A program made the position numbers and the translations under genes. A stretch of 64,000 nucleotides of DNA from an uncultured bacterium (lineage in GTDB: Bacteria > Bacteroidota > Bacteroidia > Chitinophagales > CAIODY01). The notes below the pieces were generated by a model. That model searched no databases and was not told where the DNA came from. It saw nothing but the letters and a program-made list of their open reading frames with translations. The DNA is taken from NCBI GenBank assembly GCA_903857255.1, contig CAIODY010000013.1:33658-97657 (forward strand), written 5' to 3'. Shown one piece after another: positions 29,013-38,700 of this stretch. Every line of letters begins with the position of its first letter. The first letter of the stretch is position 1.

Positions 29013-30137
29013 ATGGAAAATCAAATCAAAAACTTGCACATTGAAAATTTTAAATCCATTAAGAATATGGATTTGGAATGCAGTAGAATTAATATTTTTA
29101 TTGGTGAGCCCAATGTTGGGAAGAGCAATATTTTAGAGGCTATGGCTTTGCTTTCGCCACTTTATTCCAACCAAAATCAAATAACGAACGAAAAATTCTT
29201 GAGTGAATTTATTAGGTATGAATCAATAAGAAATATTTTCTACGACATGGATGTTCAACAAAAAATTGTTGTAGAAACTGATAAGTCATTTGCCTTAGTA
29301 AGATACCAAACCAATAATATTAATTCAGCAGAATTTTTTGTTGGTTTCCAAAACTGGGTAAAAGAATTATTCAATGAATCCTTATCGGAAAACCTTCAAA
29401 ATGTGCAACATCGATTTGAAGATTTGCAACGTGAAAATTTTAGTTTATTGCTTGATAGTAAAAACGTTTCGCCATTTGAACAGCTTTATTTTTCTACATC
29501 TACTGACGGAAAACTTCATCAACACAATCTTTCATTGAATTCAAACAACCCAATTAAAAAATATCATTTTGTAAAAAACATTTCAACCCAAAATCAATTT
29601 CCACTATTTCTAACTCCGAATGGAGATAATCTTTATAGAATTGTTAGGTATAATGAATCAGTACAAGAATTTGCGATTGACTTTTTTGAAAGACAAAAAC
29701 TTGATTTTTTATTCAATGATGAGAAACTAAGTTTTGAACCATCAAAAGTTTTAAAAAGAATTAAGACAGTTCTGCCATATACATTAATGGCGGATACTTT
29801 TCAAAGAATGCTTTTTTATATGGCTGCAATAAAATCCAATAAAAATTCTGTTTTAATTTTTGAAGAACCAGAAGTGCATTCGTTTCCTGAATATGTTTCT
29901 ATGCTTTCAAAGGAAATTTCAAAAGATTTATCCAATCAATATTTTATTGCAACACATAGCCCATTCTTGTTAAATGGAATTTTGGAAAATGCTTCAATGG
30001 ATGATGTAAATGTCTTTGTATGCTATTATGAAAACTATGAAACAAAACAACGTTTACTTTCAAAGGAACAACTTTCAGAATTACTAAATTATGGGGTAAA
30101 TATTTTCACAAACATCAATTCTTATTTGAATGATTAG
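29013..30137 (+). CDS. AAA15/OLD-like ATPase inserted inside icmF
   Basis: A 374-aa ABC/SMC-type ATPase. The N-terminus is IKNLHIENFKSIKNMDL, Walker A is GEPNVGKSN at 31-39, Walker B is VLIFEEPE at 280-287 and the H-loop is ATHSPF at 313-318. This is the pattern of AAA15/AAA21 proteins such as OLD, RloA or the ATPase of PARIS. There is no nuclease domain of its own; the next gene, overlapping by 8 bp, supplies a TOPRIM-like candidate. It starts 5 bp after the first icmF half. Composition looks more AT-rich than icmF. I infer acquisition and a defence role. Confidence 0.85.
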   Translation: MENQIKNLHIENFKSIKNMDLECSRINIFIGEPNVGKSNILEAMALLSPLYSNQNQITNEKFLSEFIRYESIRNIFYDMDVQQKIVVETDKSFALVRYQTNNINSAEFFVGFQNWVKELFNESLSENLQNVQHRFEDLQRENFSLLLDSKNVSPFEQLYFSTSTDGKLHQHNLSLNSNNPIKKYHFVKNISTQNQFPLFLTPNGDNLYRIVRYNESVQEFAIDFFERQKLDFLFNDEKLSFEPSKVLKRIKTVLPYTLMADTFQRMLFYMAAIKSNKNSVLIFEEPEVHSFPEYVSMLSKEISKDLSNQYFIATHSPFLLNGILENASMDDVNVFVCYYENYETKQRLLSKEQLSELLNYGVNIFTNINSYLND

Positions 30138-30678
30138 TCTGCTTAACATTCTACCTGAATGTGAGGCAGATACTCGGGTAGTAAATATAATAATGGAAAT
30201 TAAACAAAGCGTTCGACATCGTGGAGGAATTAATGAAGTCGTAGAACCTTTGAAAAATCAAAAATCATTTTTGTTCAATGATTCTGCTTTGGCAATTGTG
30301 GATGAAGATAAACTTCCAAACAACAAGCGTAAATCAAATTATCCAAACTACTTTTTAGAATTTGTTGATATAAAATCAACAGAAAGACTAAGTTTAAAAA
30401 AGCATAAAATCAAAGCACATTATTTGATTGAGATAAAGCCAGCAATTGAAGTTTGGTTATTAAATGAAGCGATTGCAGTCAATGTCAACCCAACTGAATA
30501 TAATTTATCAGCGAATTTAAAAGAGCTAATTATCGAAACTAAAAAGAAAGAAATTGAAAGAAATGAGGACTTTACAAGATTCATTAAAGCACTAAAAAGA
30601 AATAATGCTCCATCCATAACTCTTTTAAAAGAATGGATTGATGCATTTAGAAATAATCAAATTAACAACATCAACTGA
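30130..30678 (+). CDS. TOPRIM-like (RloB/DUF4276-type) partner of the ATPase
   Basis: A 182-aa protein. It has an N-terminal acidic block PECEAD (residues 9-14), then LAIVDEDK (54-61), a DxD after a beta strand, and IEIKPAIEVWLLNE near residue 105, which resembles the NPxFExWLL block of RloB/DUF4276 proteins. These features fit a TOPRIM-like metal-dependent nuclease fold. It overlaps the ATPase gene by 8 bp and ends 6 bp before the second icmF half. Pairs of this kind are known in antiphage systems (OLD-like, PARIS, RloAB). The fold call is by eye and tentative. Confidence 0.55.
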   Translation: MISLLNILPECEADTRVVNIIMEIKQSVRHRGGINEVVEPLKNQKSFLFNDSALAIVDEDKLPNNKRKSNYPNYFLEFVDIKSTERLSLKKHKIKAHYLIEIKPAIEVWLLNEAIAVNVNPTEYNLSANLKELIIETKKKEIERNEDFTRFIKALKRNNAPSITLLKEWIDAFRNNQINNIN

Positions 30679-30684
30679 AAATAA

Positions 30685-32613
30685 ATGGCAACATTACTCG
30701 ACGAATTGAAAACCGAATACGAAAAACTCGGCAAAAAATTAAGCATTGACAACAAAGCATTGTTGGATAATTGGGAAAAATTGAAACAAGTTTACGCCGC
30801 TGAATTTTACGAATACAAAGTTCGTGATAAAGTTATAAAACAGCAACTGACAAGTATTTCACTGAGTGGAACGAAAATCAAAAAAGTAGTATTGCCTAAA
30901 TACAAAGATTGGGGCGATATTTTGCGTTGGCAATTGCAGGAAAATGTACCAGGAGAATTTCCTTACACTGCTGGTGTATTTGAATTGAAGCGTCAAGGCG
31001 AAGACCCAACACGAATGTTTGCCGGCGAAGGCGGACCAGAAAGAACCAACAAACGTTTCCATTATGTTTCTTTAGGTCAGCCTGCAAAGCGCTTGAGTAC
31101 AGCGTTTGACAGTGTTACGTTGTATGGTGAAGACCCAGCGGTTCGACCAGATATTTATGGAAAAATTGGTAACAGTGGTGTGAGCATTGCAACAGTTGAT
31201 GATGCAAAAAAATTGTACAGCGGTTTCGATTTATGCGACCCAAAAACATCGGTGAGTATGACCATCAACGGGCCAGCACCAATGGTTTTAGCATTTTTTA
31301 TGAATGCTGCTATTGACCAGGAATGTGAAAAATACATCAAAGAAAATAAGATTGAAATTCCTAAAGAAAAATTAAAGAAAGCGCCACAATATAACGGTGC
31401 ATTACCTGAAGGAAATGATGGGTTGGGATTAGGATTGTTAGGATTAAGTGGTGAAGATGTTTTACCAAAAGATGTGTACGAACAATTAAAAGCAAAAGCT
31501 TTGCAATCCGTTCGTGGTACGGTTCAAGCAGATATTTTGAAAGAAGACCAAGCACAAAACACTTGCATTTTCTCAACAGAATTTGCGTTAAAACTAATGG
31601 GTGATGTGCAACAATATTTCATCGAACAAAAAGTTCGTAATTTTTATTCTGTTTCAATCAGCGGTTATCATATTGCTGAAGCTGGCGCCAATCCTATCAC
31701 ACAGCTTGCTTTCACTTTAGCAAATGGATTTACTTATGTAGAATATTATTTGAGCCGAGGCATGCACATTGATGATTTTGCGCCAAATCTTTCTTTCTTT
31801 TTTAGCAATGGAATGGACCCTGAATATTCAGTGATTGGTCGTGTGGCTCGTAGAATCTGGGCAAAAGCAATGAAGTTGAAATACAAAGGCAACGACCGTT
31901 CGCAGAAATTAAAATACCACATTCAAACCAGCGGACGCAGCTTGCATGCGCAGGAAATTGATTTCAATGATATTCGTACCACATTGCAAGCTTTGTATGC
32001 GATTTATGATAATTGCAATTCGCTGCACACCAATGCTTATGACGAAGCGATTACAACGCCAACCGAAGAAAGCGTTCGCCGTGCAATGGCAATTCAGTTA
32101 ATTATTAATCGTGAGTTGGGCACAGCAAAAAATGAAAACCCAAATCAAGGTTCTTTTTTAATTGAAGAATTAACCGACTTGGTGGAGAAGGCTGTGTTGG
32201 ATGAATTCAAGCGTATCACCGAACGTGGCGGAGTGTTAGGTGCGATGGAACGCATGTATCAACGCAATAAAATTCAGGAAGAATCTATGTTTTACGAGCA
32301 TCAAAAACATACGGGAGAATTTCCGATTGTAGGTGTAAATACTTTCTTGAACTCGAAAGGCTCACCAACAGTGATTCCTGCGGAAGTAATCAGAAGTACA
32401 ACAGAGGAAAAAGATTTTCAAATCAACGCTGTGCAAGCATTTCAAAAACGTAATGAAGCCAAAAGTGAAGCGGCATTAAAACGATTAAAAGATGTTGCCA
32501 TAGCCAACGGAAACTTATTTGCCGAACTGATGGAAACCGTAAAATATTGTTCATTAGGACAAATCAGCAAAGCCTTGTATGAAGTGGGTGGGCAATATAG
32601 AAGGAGTATGTAA
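30685..32613 (+). CDS. icmF: Fused isobutyryl-CoA mutase IcmF, C-terminal half (mutase domain)
   Basis: A 642-aa protein equal to the mutase part of IcmF. It starts at the linker ([11 protein letters not shown]) and goes on through [34 protein letters not shown], the TIM-barrel substrate region with [10 protein letters not shown] and [23 protein letters not shown], and [21 protein letters not shown]. It ends at GGQYRRSM. It needs the cobalamin and GTPase domains of the first half to interconvert isobutyryl-CoA and n-butyryl-CoA. The split is in the inter-domain linker, and no catalytic block appears to be missing. Confidence 0.92.
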   Translation: MATLLDELKTEYEKLGKKLSIDNKALLDNWEKLKQVYAAEFYEYKVRDKVIKQQLTSISLSGTKIKKVVLPKYKDWGDILRWQLQENVPGEFPYTAGVFELKRQGEDPTRMFAGEGGPERTNKRFHYVSLGQPAKRLSTAFDSVTLYGEDPAVRPDIYGKIGNSGVSIATVDDAKKLYSGFDLCDPKTSVSMTINGPAPMVLAFFMNAAIDQECEKYIKENKIEIPKEKLKKAPQYNGALPEGNDGLGLGLLGLSGEDVLPKDVYEQLKAKALQSVRGTVQADILKEDQAQNTCIFSTEFALKLMGDVQQYFIEQKVRNFYSVSISGYHIAEAGANPITQLAFTLANGFTYVEYYLSRGMHIDDFAPNLSFFFSNGMDPEYSVIGRVARRIWAKAMKLKYKGNDRSQKLKYHIQTSGRSLHAQEIDFNDIRTTLQALYAIYDNCNSLHTNAYDEAITTPTEESVRRAMAIQLIINRELGTAKNENPNQGSFLIEELTDLVEKAVLDEFKRITERGGVLGAMERMYQRNKIQEESMFYEHQKHTGEFPIVGVNTFLNSKGSPTVIPAEVIRSTTEEKDFQINAVQAFQKRNEAKSEAALKRLKDVAIANGNLFAELMETVKYCSLGQISKALYEVGGQYRRSM

Positions 32614-32624
32614 AACATAAAAAC

Positions 32625-33329
32625 ATGGAAAATAAAATTCAGGTCAACTTAATGTATTACGGAATTGGATTGAATAAAAACTTCGATGAAGATTTTAAAA
32701 ATTCCAGTGAATTTATTAGTTCTCTTTCCAGTGACTTTGATATTAAAATTGAAAGAAAACAAGGTGGGCTTGGCGGCGGCATCTATAATTTTATTATCGA
32801 ATTTTATATTAATCATCCAATTCTTTCATCAATTGTAATAAATGTCGGAAGCAATTTTTTATACTCATTACTCAAGAATCAATTCAAAGCGTTTATTGAA
32901 AGTCTAAAAAAATTGGAAAATGAAAATAAAGGTTGGAATAGTTTAGATGTTTGTAGAATTAAACTTGAGTTTGAAGATGTTGGTATATTTATTTACATTA
33001 ATGACTTTCAAACTTTAGATTCTAAAATTTATTTTCTAGTTCAAGAAATAATCAATGCTATTCCAGTTATTGCATTATTATCGAAAAATAAAATCAAAGA
33101 AATACATGTTCCTGTTGTTAGAAATTCTTTATTATCGTCTGAAATGGGATTTAATACGACATATACATTGCCTACAATGGTTGGTTATCAAGAGATTGAC
33201 CCAACAATTGATTTTTACTGTGATTGGGGAATTATTTTTAGAGCCGAAAGAGATAAATCAGTATATAATAGCGAAACAAAAACTCTTTTGAAATTCGATT
33301 GGATAAACTTTTCAGAAACGTATTCATGA
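32625..33329 (+). CDS. Orphan protein of unknown function behind icmF
   Basis: A 234-aa protein I do not recognise. It has a Gly-rich turn (KQGGLGGGIYN, about 46-56) followed by a hydrophobic stretch (FIIEFYINHPILSSIVINVGS, about 57-77) that could be a membrane segment, then a mixed alpha/beta region. It begins 11 bp after the icmF stop and so shares the transcript. Its AT-rich codon use resembles the ATPase/TOPRIM pair more than icmF. It could be an effector or accessory gene of that pair, or an independent insertion. Confidence 0.6.
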   Translation: MENKIQVNLMYYGIGLNKNFDEDFKNSSEFISSLSSDFDIKIERKQGGLGGGIYNFIIEFYINHPILSSIVINVGSNFLYSLLKNQFKAFIESLKKLENENKGWNSLDVCRIKLEFEDVGIFIYINDFQTLDSKIYFLVQEIINAIPVIALLSKNKIKEIHVPVVRNSLLSSEMGFNTTYTLPTMVGYQEIDPTIDFYCDWGIIFRAERDKSVYNSETKTLLKFDWINFSETYS

Positions 33330-33441
33330 AAAATTTCTTTATCCAACCTTTCTACTCGTTTTTATTTCAATCCGTTTCTTTCAATATCATCTCAATGTAA
33401 GATAATGCAAAAAAGATTTTCAAAGACTATATGATTGAGTA

Positions 33442-33522
33442 ATGAAAAAGAAACCAACCGATTTAGTTTTAGCCGATGAAAGTATGACGAATAAAATCTT
33501 CATCATTTGTAATGAAAAGTGA
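33442..33522 (+). pseudogene. Possible remnant of an ORF6N-domain gene
   Basis: A 26-codon frame reads MKKKPTDLVLADE followed by SMTNKIFIICNEK and a stop. It resembles the first residues of Bacteroidota ORF6N-domain proteins (LADE..xNKIxxIRGQKVM), but nothing further survives. ORF6N proteins are phage- or element-linked. It lies in the 311-bp gap after the orphan gene. The match is short and from memory. Confidence 0.4.
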
Positions 33523-33529
33523 GTTATTC

Positions 33530-33572
33530 CAACCCCATAAACCCAAAATATGATTTTGGATTTACGGGGTTG
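33530..33572 (+). terminator. Hairpin terminator ending the icmF-linked run
   Basis: The left arm starting AACCCCATAAACCCAAAAT (33531-33549) pairs with ATTTTGGATTTACGGGGTT (33553-33571) with two mismatches and a short loop. GGTGTTTTAAAAAA follows. It is the first strong hairpin after the orphan gene. Confidence 0.6.
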
Positions 33573-33640
33573 GTGTTTTAAAAAAGAAGAACAATTTTTC
33601 AATTCTTGTTTTTATTTTTGAGTAAATAAAACAGCATTCC

Positions 33641-34018
33641 ATGACTACTTCCAATCCGCAACATAATCGTGAAATTGGCGCTGCTGGCGAAAATGCAGCT
33701 GTTGACTATTTAAAAACAAAAGGTTTTATTATTTTAGAAACCAATTGGCGATTTGGTCAGAACGAAGTAGATATTATTGCAAAAGATAAAACTGATTTGG
33801 TTTTTGTGGAAGTGAAAACACGAAGCAGCAATAAATTTGGTGAACCCGAAATGGCTGTGAATAAAACCAAACAAAAGATGTATCAACGCTTGGCAACAGG
33901 TTATATTGAAAAGCATCACATCAATATGGATGTACGATTTGACATTATTGCTATCGTGAATAAAATCCCCGAGCCTGAAATTTTTCACATCAAAGATGCA
34001 TTCTATCCTTACAATTAA
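33641..34018 (+). CDS. UPF0102 (YraN) family protein
   Basis: A 125-aa protein with the YraN pattern: GAAGENAAVDYLKTKGFIIL at the N-terminus, NEVDIIAKDKTDLVFVEVKTR (the D-ExK restriction-nuclease-like core) near residue 45, and DVRFDIIAI near residue 105. The family has a Holliday-junction-resolvase-like nuclease fold with no firmly known role. Its stop directly abuts the stop of the convergent carboxypeptidase gene. Confidence 0.92.
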   Translation: MTTSNPQHNREIGAAGENAAVDYLKTKGFIILETNWRFGQNEVDIIAKDKTDLVFVEVKTRSSNKFGEPEMAVNKTKQKMYQRLATGYIEKHHINMDVRFDIIAIVNKIPEPEIFHIKDAFYPYN

Positions 34019-34924
34019 TTAGGCTTGTTTGAAAAGCGAATTATGTTCATTCACTTCCAATTCAGCCACCATGCCCAATTTCACGGCTCTGTTATCAAGT
34101 TGATGACCAACAGGAAAATTAAAACAAACTGGGTAATCAAATTCTTGAACATGCTCGGCTATAATTTCTTCGGCAGTTTTTCCAAATGGAGTAGTATTAT
34201 CTTTCATTTCGCTCATGCCGCCAACAATAAGCCCAGCCAAGTTTTCAAGCTTTCCGCTTCGTTTTAATTGCATCATCATTCTATCAACGTGGTATAAATA
34301 TTCATCCAAATCTTCGAGCAATAAAATTTTTCCGTTGGTATCCATATCACTTTGCGAAGCTGCTAAAGAATAAAGGATAGACAAATTGCCGCCAACAATT
34401 TCGGCTTTAGCTTTTCCTGTTTTATTCAATTGATGTGATTCAAATTGATATCTTATTCGTTCGCCAAATAAACATTTTCTAAATGATTCAACCGTCTCAC
34501 TTTCTTTGGTATTTTCATTTACATTGATGGGCATCAAGCTATGAATGGAGGCAGTGTTGAACAAAGTTTGCAAGTGGCTGTGCAACACAGTTACATCGCT
34601 AAATCCACAAATCCATTTGGGATGTTTTTTGAATTTTCTGAAATCAATTTCATCAATAATTCTAACAGTGCCATAGCCACCACGAGCACACCAAATTGCT
34701 TTAATGCTATCATCATCTAATGCTTGTTGGAAATCGTGCAAACGAAAATTATCATCGCCTGCGAATTGATTTTGTTGTTCATTGATGGTTTTGCCAACTA
34801 CCACTTGCAAACCCCAACTTTCCGCTAACTCAATAGCCATCGCTATTTCAGCAGATGAAATTTTTCGGGCAGTGCTTAAAATGGAAATTTTGTCACCTTT
34901 TTTTAAATAAACTGGTTGTGGCAT
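34019..34924 (-). CDS. LD-carboxypeptidase (peptidase S66)
   Basis: A 301-aa S66-family protein. It has CARGGYGTVRIIDEID near residue 80, the nucleophile serine in ICGFSDVT near residue 105, IVGGNLSILYSL near residue 175 and a C-terminal FNFPVGHQLDNRAVKLG that supplies the His of the Ser-Glu-His triad. It cleaves the L-Lys/D-Ala (or DAP/D-Ala) bond of murein tetrapeptides in recycling, as LdcA, or acts on related amides, as MccF. It has no signal peptide, so it is cytoplasmic. Confidence 0.92.
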   Translation of the reverse strand: MPQPVYLKKGDKISILSTARKISSAEIAMAIELAESWGLQVVVGKTINEQQNQFAGDDNFRLHDFQQALDDDSIKAIWCARGGYGTVRIIDEIDFRKFKKHPKWICGFSDVTVLHSHLQTLFNTASIHSLMPINVNENTKESETVESFRKCLFGERIRYQFESHQLNKTGKAKAEIVGGNLSILYSLAASQSDMDTNGKILLLEDLDEYLYHVDRMMMQLKRSGKLENLAGLIVGGMSEMKDNTTPFGKTAEEIIAEHVQEFDYPVCFNFPVGHQLDNRAVKLGMVAELEVNEHNSLFKQA

Positions 34925-34994
34925 TGAAATGGATTGTGATGTGGAATCAAAATTATATTTTTAACTTCACAAAAAAATTAAAATCTCAAATTTT

Positions 34995-35585
34995 ATGAAT
35001 CGTTCAACAATCACATTAATAGTAGTAGGCGTAATTGTTCTTATCCTCGGCTTCACTGGCTGCGGTGGTTACAATGGCATGGTGAGCAAAGACCAAGATG
35101 TAAAAAGTGCTTGGGCAAAAGTGCAAAGTTCTTATCAGCTTAGGATGGATAAAATTCCTAATTTGGTTGAAACAGTAAAAGGGTATGCTAATTTTGAAAA
35201 AAGCACGTTAACAGCAGTCATCGAAGCTCGTGCAAGTGCTACGAAATTGACAGTAAATACTGATGATTTATCACCTGAAAAAATCAAACAATTTCAAGCG
35301 TCTCAAGGTCAGTTGAGTCAAGCATTGGGCAGATTGATGATGGTTTCAGAGCAATATCCTGATTTGAAAGCCAACGACCAATTCATAATTTTACAAGGCG
35401 AAATAAGTGGTACTGAAAATAGAATTAAAAAGGCACGTGACGATTTTAATGATGCTGTGAATATTTATAACACTGCCATCAAAACTTTTCCAGCAGCCAT
35501 GTTCAGCGGCATGTTTGGTTTTAAAGAAAAAGGATATTTCGAAGCAGAAGCTGCTGCAGAAAAAGCACCAACTGTAAAATTTTAA
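34995..35585 (+). CDS. LemA family protein
   Basis: A 196-aa protein with an N-terminal membrane segment (about residues 6-24), then the LemA four-helix domain: YNGMVSKDQDVKSAWAKVQSSYQ, RMDKIPNLVETVKGYANFE, EARASAT and NDFNDAVNIYNTAIKTFPA. The outside-facing helical domain has no known enzyme activity. The length and motifs are normal. It is a single-gene unit with a strong terminator. Confidence 0.94.
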   Translation: MNRSTITLIVVGVIVLILGFTGCGGYNGMVSKDQDVKSAWAKVQSSYQLRMDKIPNLVETVKGYANFEKSTLTAVIEARASATKLTVNTDDLSPEKIKQFQASQGQLSQALGRLMMVSEQYPDLKANDQFIILQGEISGTENRIKKARDDFNDAVNIYNTAIKTFPAAMFSGMFGFKEKGYFEAEAAAEKAPTVKF

Positions 35586-35610
35586 AAAAAATATTGGTTT
35601 AGAAAACTAA

Positions 35611-35646
35611 AAAACTCCTGAAGTAATCAATACTTCAGGAGTTTTT
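35611..35646. terminator. Terminator between lemA and the helicase gene
   Basis: AAAACTCCTGAAGTA (35611-35625) pairs with TACTTCAGGAGTTTT (35631-35645) around a short loop and runs into a T-run. It has an A-run on the other side, so it can also stop the convergent helicase transcript. Confidence 0.8.
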
Positions 35647-35665
35647 TGTTTTAATGAAATAGATT

Positions 35666-35750
35666 TTATTCTGCCACTTTTTCTGGCGCACGATTCACTC
35701 TGTTTGTTTTTACAAAATTGCACCACTGACATTTTTCTTCGTTGCAACCT
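35666..35750 (-). pseudogene. Out-of-frame C-terminal Cys-rich tail of the helicase-nuclease
   Basis: Read two bases out of the helicase frame, this stretch encodes TGCNEEKCQWCNFVKTNRV and a further nine residues before TAA at 35666-35668. The C-x4-C-x2-C spacing fits the terminal Fe-S cysteines of helicase-nucleases of this type. The reading breaks at GTGTG (35751-35755), where one GT fewer restores a single frame. Confidence 0.75.
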
Positions 35751-38700
35751 GTGTGAATTCGTGATTCATAATTTTGTTGTAAGTATCATTAATCTGCGTT
35801 CTTACGAATTTCACATCATCAGCCGTAATCAAAACTTTGTGCCGAACAAATGAATCTGTGTCTTCATTTTTTTCAATGAAATCAAAAATTCCTTCCACCA
35901 TTTTCCAAGCGTTGAACGGATAATTATCAATCAATAATTTATAGAAAATCATTTGTCGCCAGTAATCACCACCTTTCAGATTTTCATCACTGGGCATCGC
36001 CAAACTGTCTGTTAATGAGCGTTTCGGGCTACCCGTTTTATAATCAATCACGGTGCAATTGTTACCATCAAATTCTATTTTATCCACTTTTCCTTTCATC
36101 GGCACACCATCAATTTCAATATTCGTAATCATTTTTTCAACGCTCACCGTTTTATTGAATGTATTGATGTAATGATTATAATATTCAGTCAATGATTTTC
36201 TGCCGAGTTCTAGTCGACGTGGAAATTGTTTTTCGGTAAACGCTTCTTCTTGCTTGTACATGCTCTTTTCAAAATTCTTAATAACCAATTCAATCGGTGC
36301 AAATTCTTTTTGCGGATGCAATTGCATATCCTTAAACAACATTTCCAACGCATAATGTACCGCATTTCCAAACGCCATACTATCATTTGGCGCAGATGGA
36401 ACTTGCAAAATTGTTTCATAATAAAATGACACTGGGCAGTTCAAATATTTATTCAACGCTGATGCACTCAATGAGAAATTTTTCAAACGTTGTTCCAAAA
36501 ATTCTTTCTTCAACAATTCAATATTCACAGGCGGTTCAGGCTCAAATGACCATTTGATTTGCTCCATCACTTCGGCTTCACTCACGTTGGTTTTTTCAAA
36601 CAAACATTGGTCTTTAATTTCAGCAATGAACAACGATGCTTGCTTCAATTTTTCTTTCGCATCTTTTGCAGGATAAGAAACTTGCAAATATTTTTTTGCT
36701 CTTGTAATCGCCACATAAAACAATCTTCTGCTCGATTCTTCGGCATTAATTTTTTCATCGCCAATCAAATTATCAGGCATCGCAAACCGATTATTCATGC
36801 CACGTTTTTTCTCCCAAAAATCATTCGTGCAACCAATTAAAAAAACATACTCAAACTCCAACCCCTTTGATGAATGCGCCGTGATAAAGTTCACACCATT
36901 TTCTTGTGCAACAACTTTTGTAATCGGCAACTCCAAATTTTCGCCGTGCATTTCATCAATCATTGCCAAAAATTCTTTCACGTGCATTCGTGGTTTTTTG
37001 CTGCATTCTTCTTTGATGAAATCGAAAAAAGAATTCAGCACTTGCATATCCCAAATTCGAGTGGGCGAATTCAAAATGTGTTCAACAATTCCGCTGTCAT
37101 AAATAATATCTTCAAACAACATTGGCAACGTGAGCGATTGCATTTCGCCCAGCCATTTGTTCAAACAATTTCCCAATTGAATGATTTTATTAGAAGATTG
37201 CAAATTCAACGAACTCAATTCCAAAGCATTGTCCAGCACAATTCGCCAAAAAGTTTTTTCTGCTTTTGGTTTTTGTGAAATGTGCCAACTCAACAAAGCA
37301 ATGTCAGTCGGTTTGATTTGCAACGCAGGATAATGCATCAAGTGAAACAACAATTCTTCACCGCTGAATGGTTTGGCAATTTCCTTTTGCAAATATTCCA
37401 ACACCATAATAAAATACTGCACCAACGGCAGTTGCAGCAAGTTTTCTTTTTTCTTTACGTTGTAAGGAATTCCTTTTTTCTCCAACAATTTGATGATGTT
37501 CGCCGCTTGTTTGTGTTGCGAATACAACACCGCAACTTCCGCTAAATTCTGATTTGCCTGATGCAATTTTTCTAATTGCAAAACAATATCCGCTTCTTCA
37601 TGAAAGCTATTGAAATACTCTACAATTCTGGGTTGTGGGACTTCTACTGAAATTATTTTCGGATTAGAAGCCACTAAATTTTTATCCAACACCAATCCAT
37701 CTTTTTTGATTTGATGAATCAATCGTTGTTGGTTATTATCAATGGTTGCCTTCGCTGCATCCAACACTTTTTGTGTGCTTCTGTAATTATTTGTGAGCAC
37801 AATCGGCTTAATCGTGCTTTCAAATTTTTCATAAAAATTCACAATGTTGTCTAATCGTGCGCCTTGAAATTCATAGATGCTTTGGTCATCATCGCCCACC
37901 ACAAACACGTTGGCATTTTCACCCCAGAAATCAATCAGCAGTTCTAAAATTTCTTTCTGTGAACCGCTTGTATCCTGAAATTCATCCACCAACACATACT
38001 GAAACCGCTCCTGATATTCCATCAACAAAGTTTGATTTTCTTTGAAAGCTTTTATCACCCACAAAATCATATCGTCATAATCATAACGAGCTCGGGCTTT
38101 CATTTTCGCATCAAATTTTTCAAACAAATTTGCTCCGTCTTTCAGCAAATTCATCTTGTCAATTTCCACCTGAATTTTATCTGTTCTTACATCACCTTTT
38201 TTGAAATTTCCTGTTGCACGTTTGCAAATATATTCATCTCTCAAAGGCAAATCGGCAATGTATTTTTCAACTTCCAAATTGATTTTTTCTACTGACCAAT
38301 CTTCTTTTTTCATCAATGAAAACAATGATTTTAAACGATTGGCTTCGTAATAAATTTCACCTTTCAAGCGGCGCAGGCTGTGCCCTTCAGGCAATTCATC
38401 AATTATTTCATGATAGATTTCAGCCAACTCCAAATCACTCACAGGTTCGCTATCTCTCTTCAAAAAAAACTGCGGATGATTTTGAATCACATCATTACAA
38501 AAAGCATGAAAAGTGTGAATATTCACTTTGTGCGCCACAGGGCCGATGAAATCTAACAAGCGTTTTCTCATGGCAATTGCGCCAGCATCGGTGTATGTCA
38601 AGCATAAAATATTATGCGGCTTAGCATCAACTCCAATGGATAAAATATTGGCAATTCGTGCAGCAATAATTTGTGTTTTTCCAGTACCAGGACCAGCCAC

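Noticed and set aside
27616..32613. Reading the icmF split as a plain sequencing error
   Set aside because: Two complete genes with intact motifs lie between the halves; a base error cannot produce this. An assembly join error remains possible and is listed as a test.
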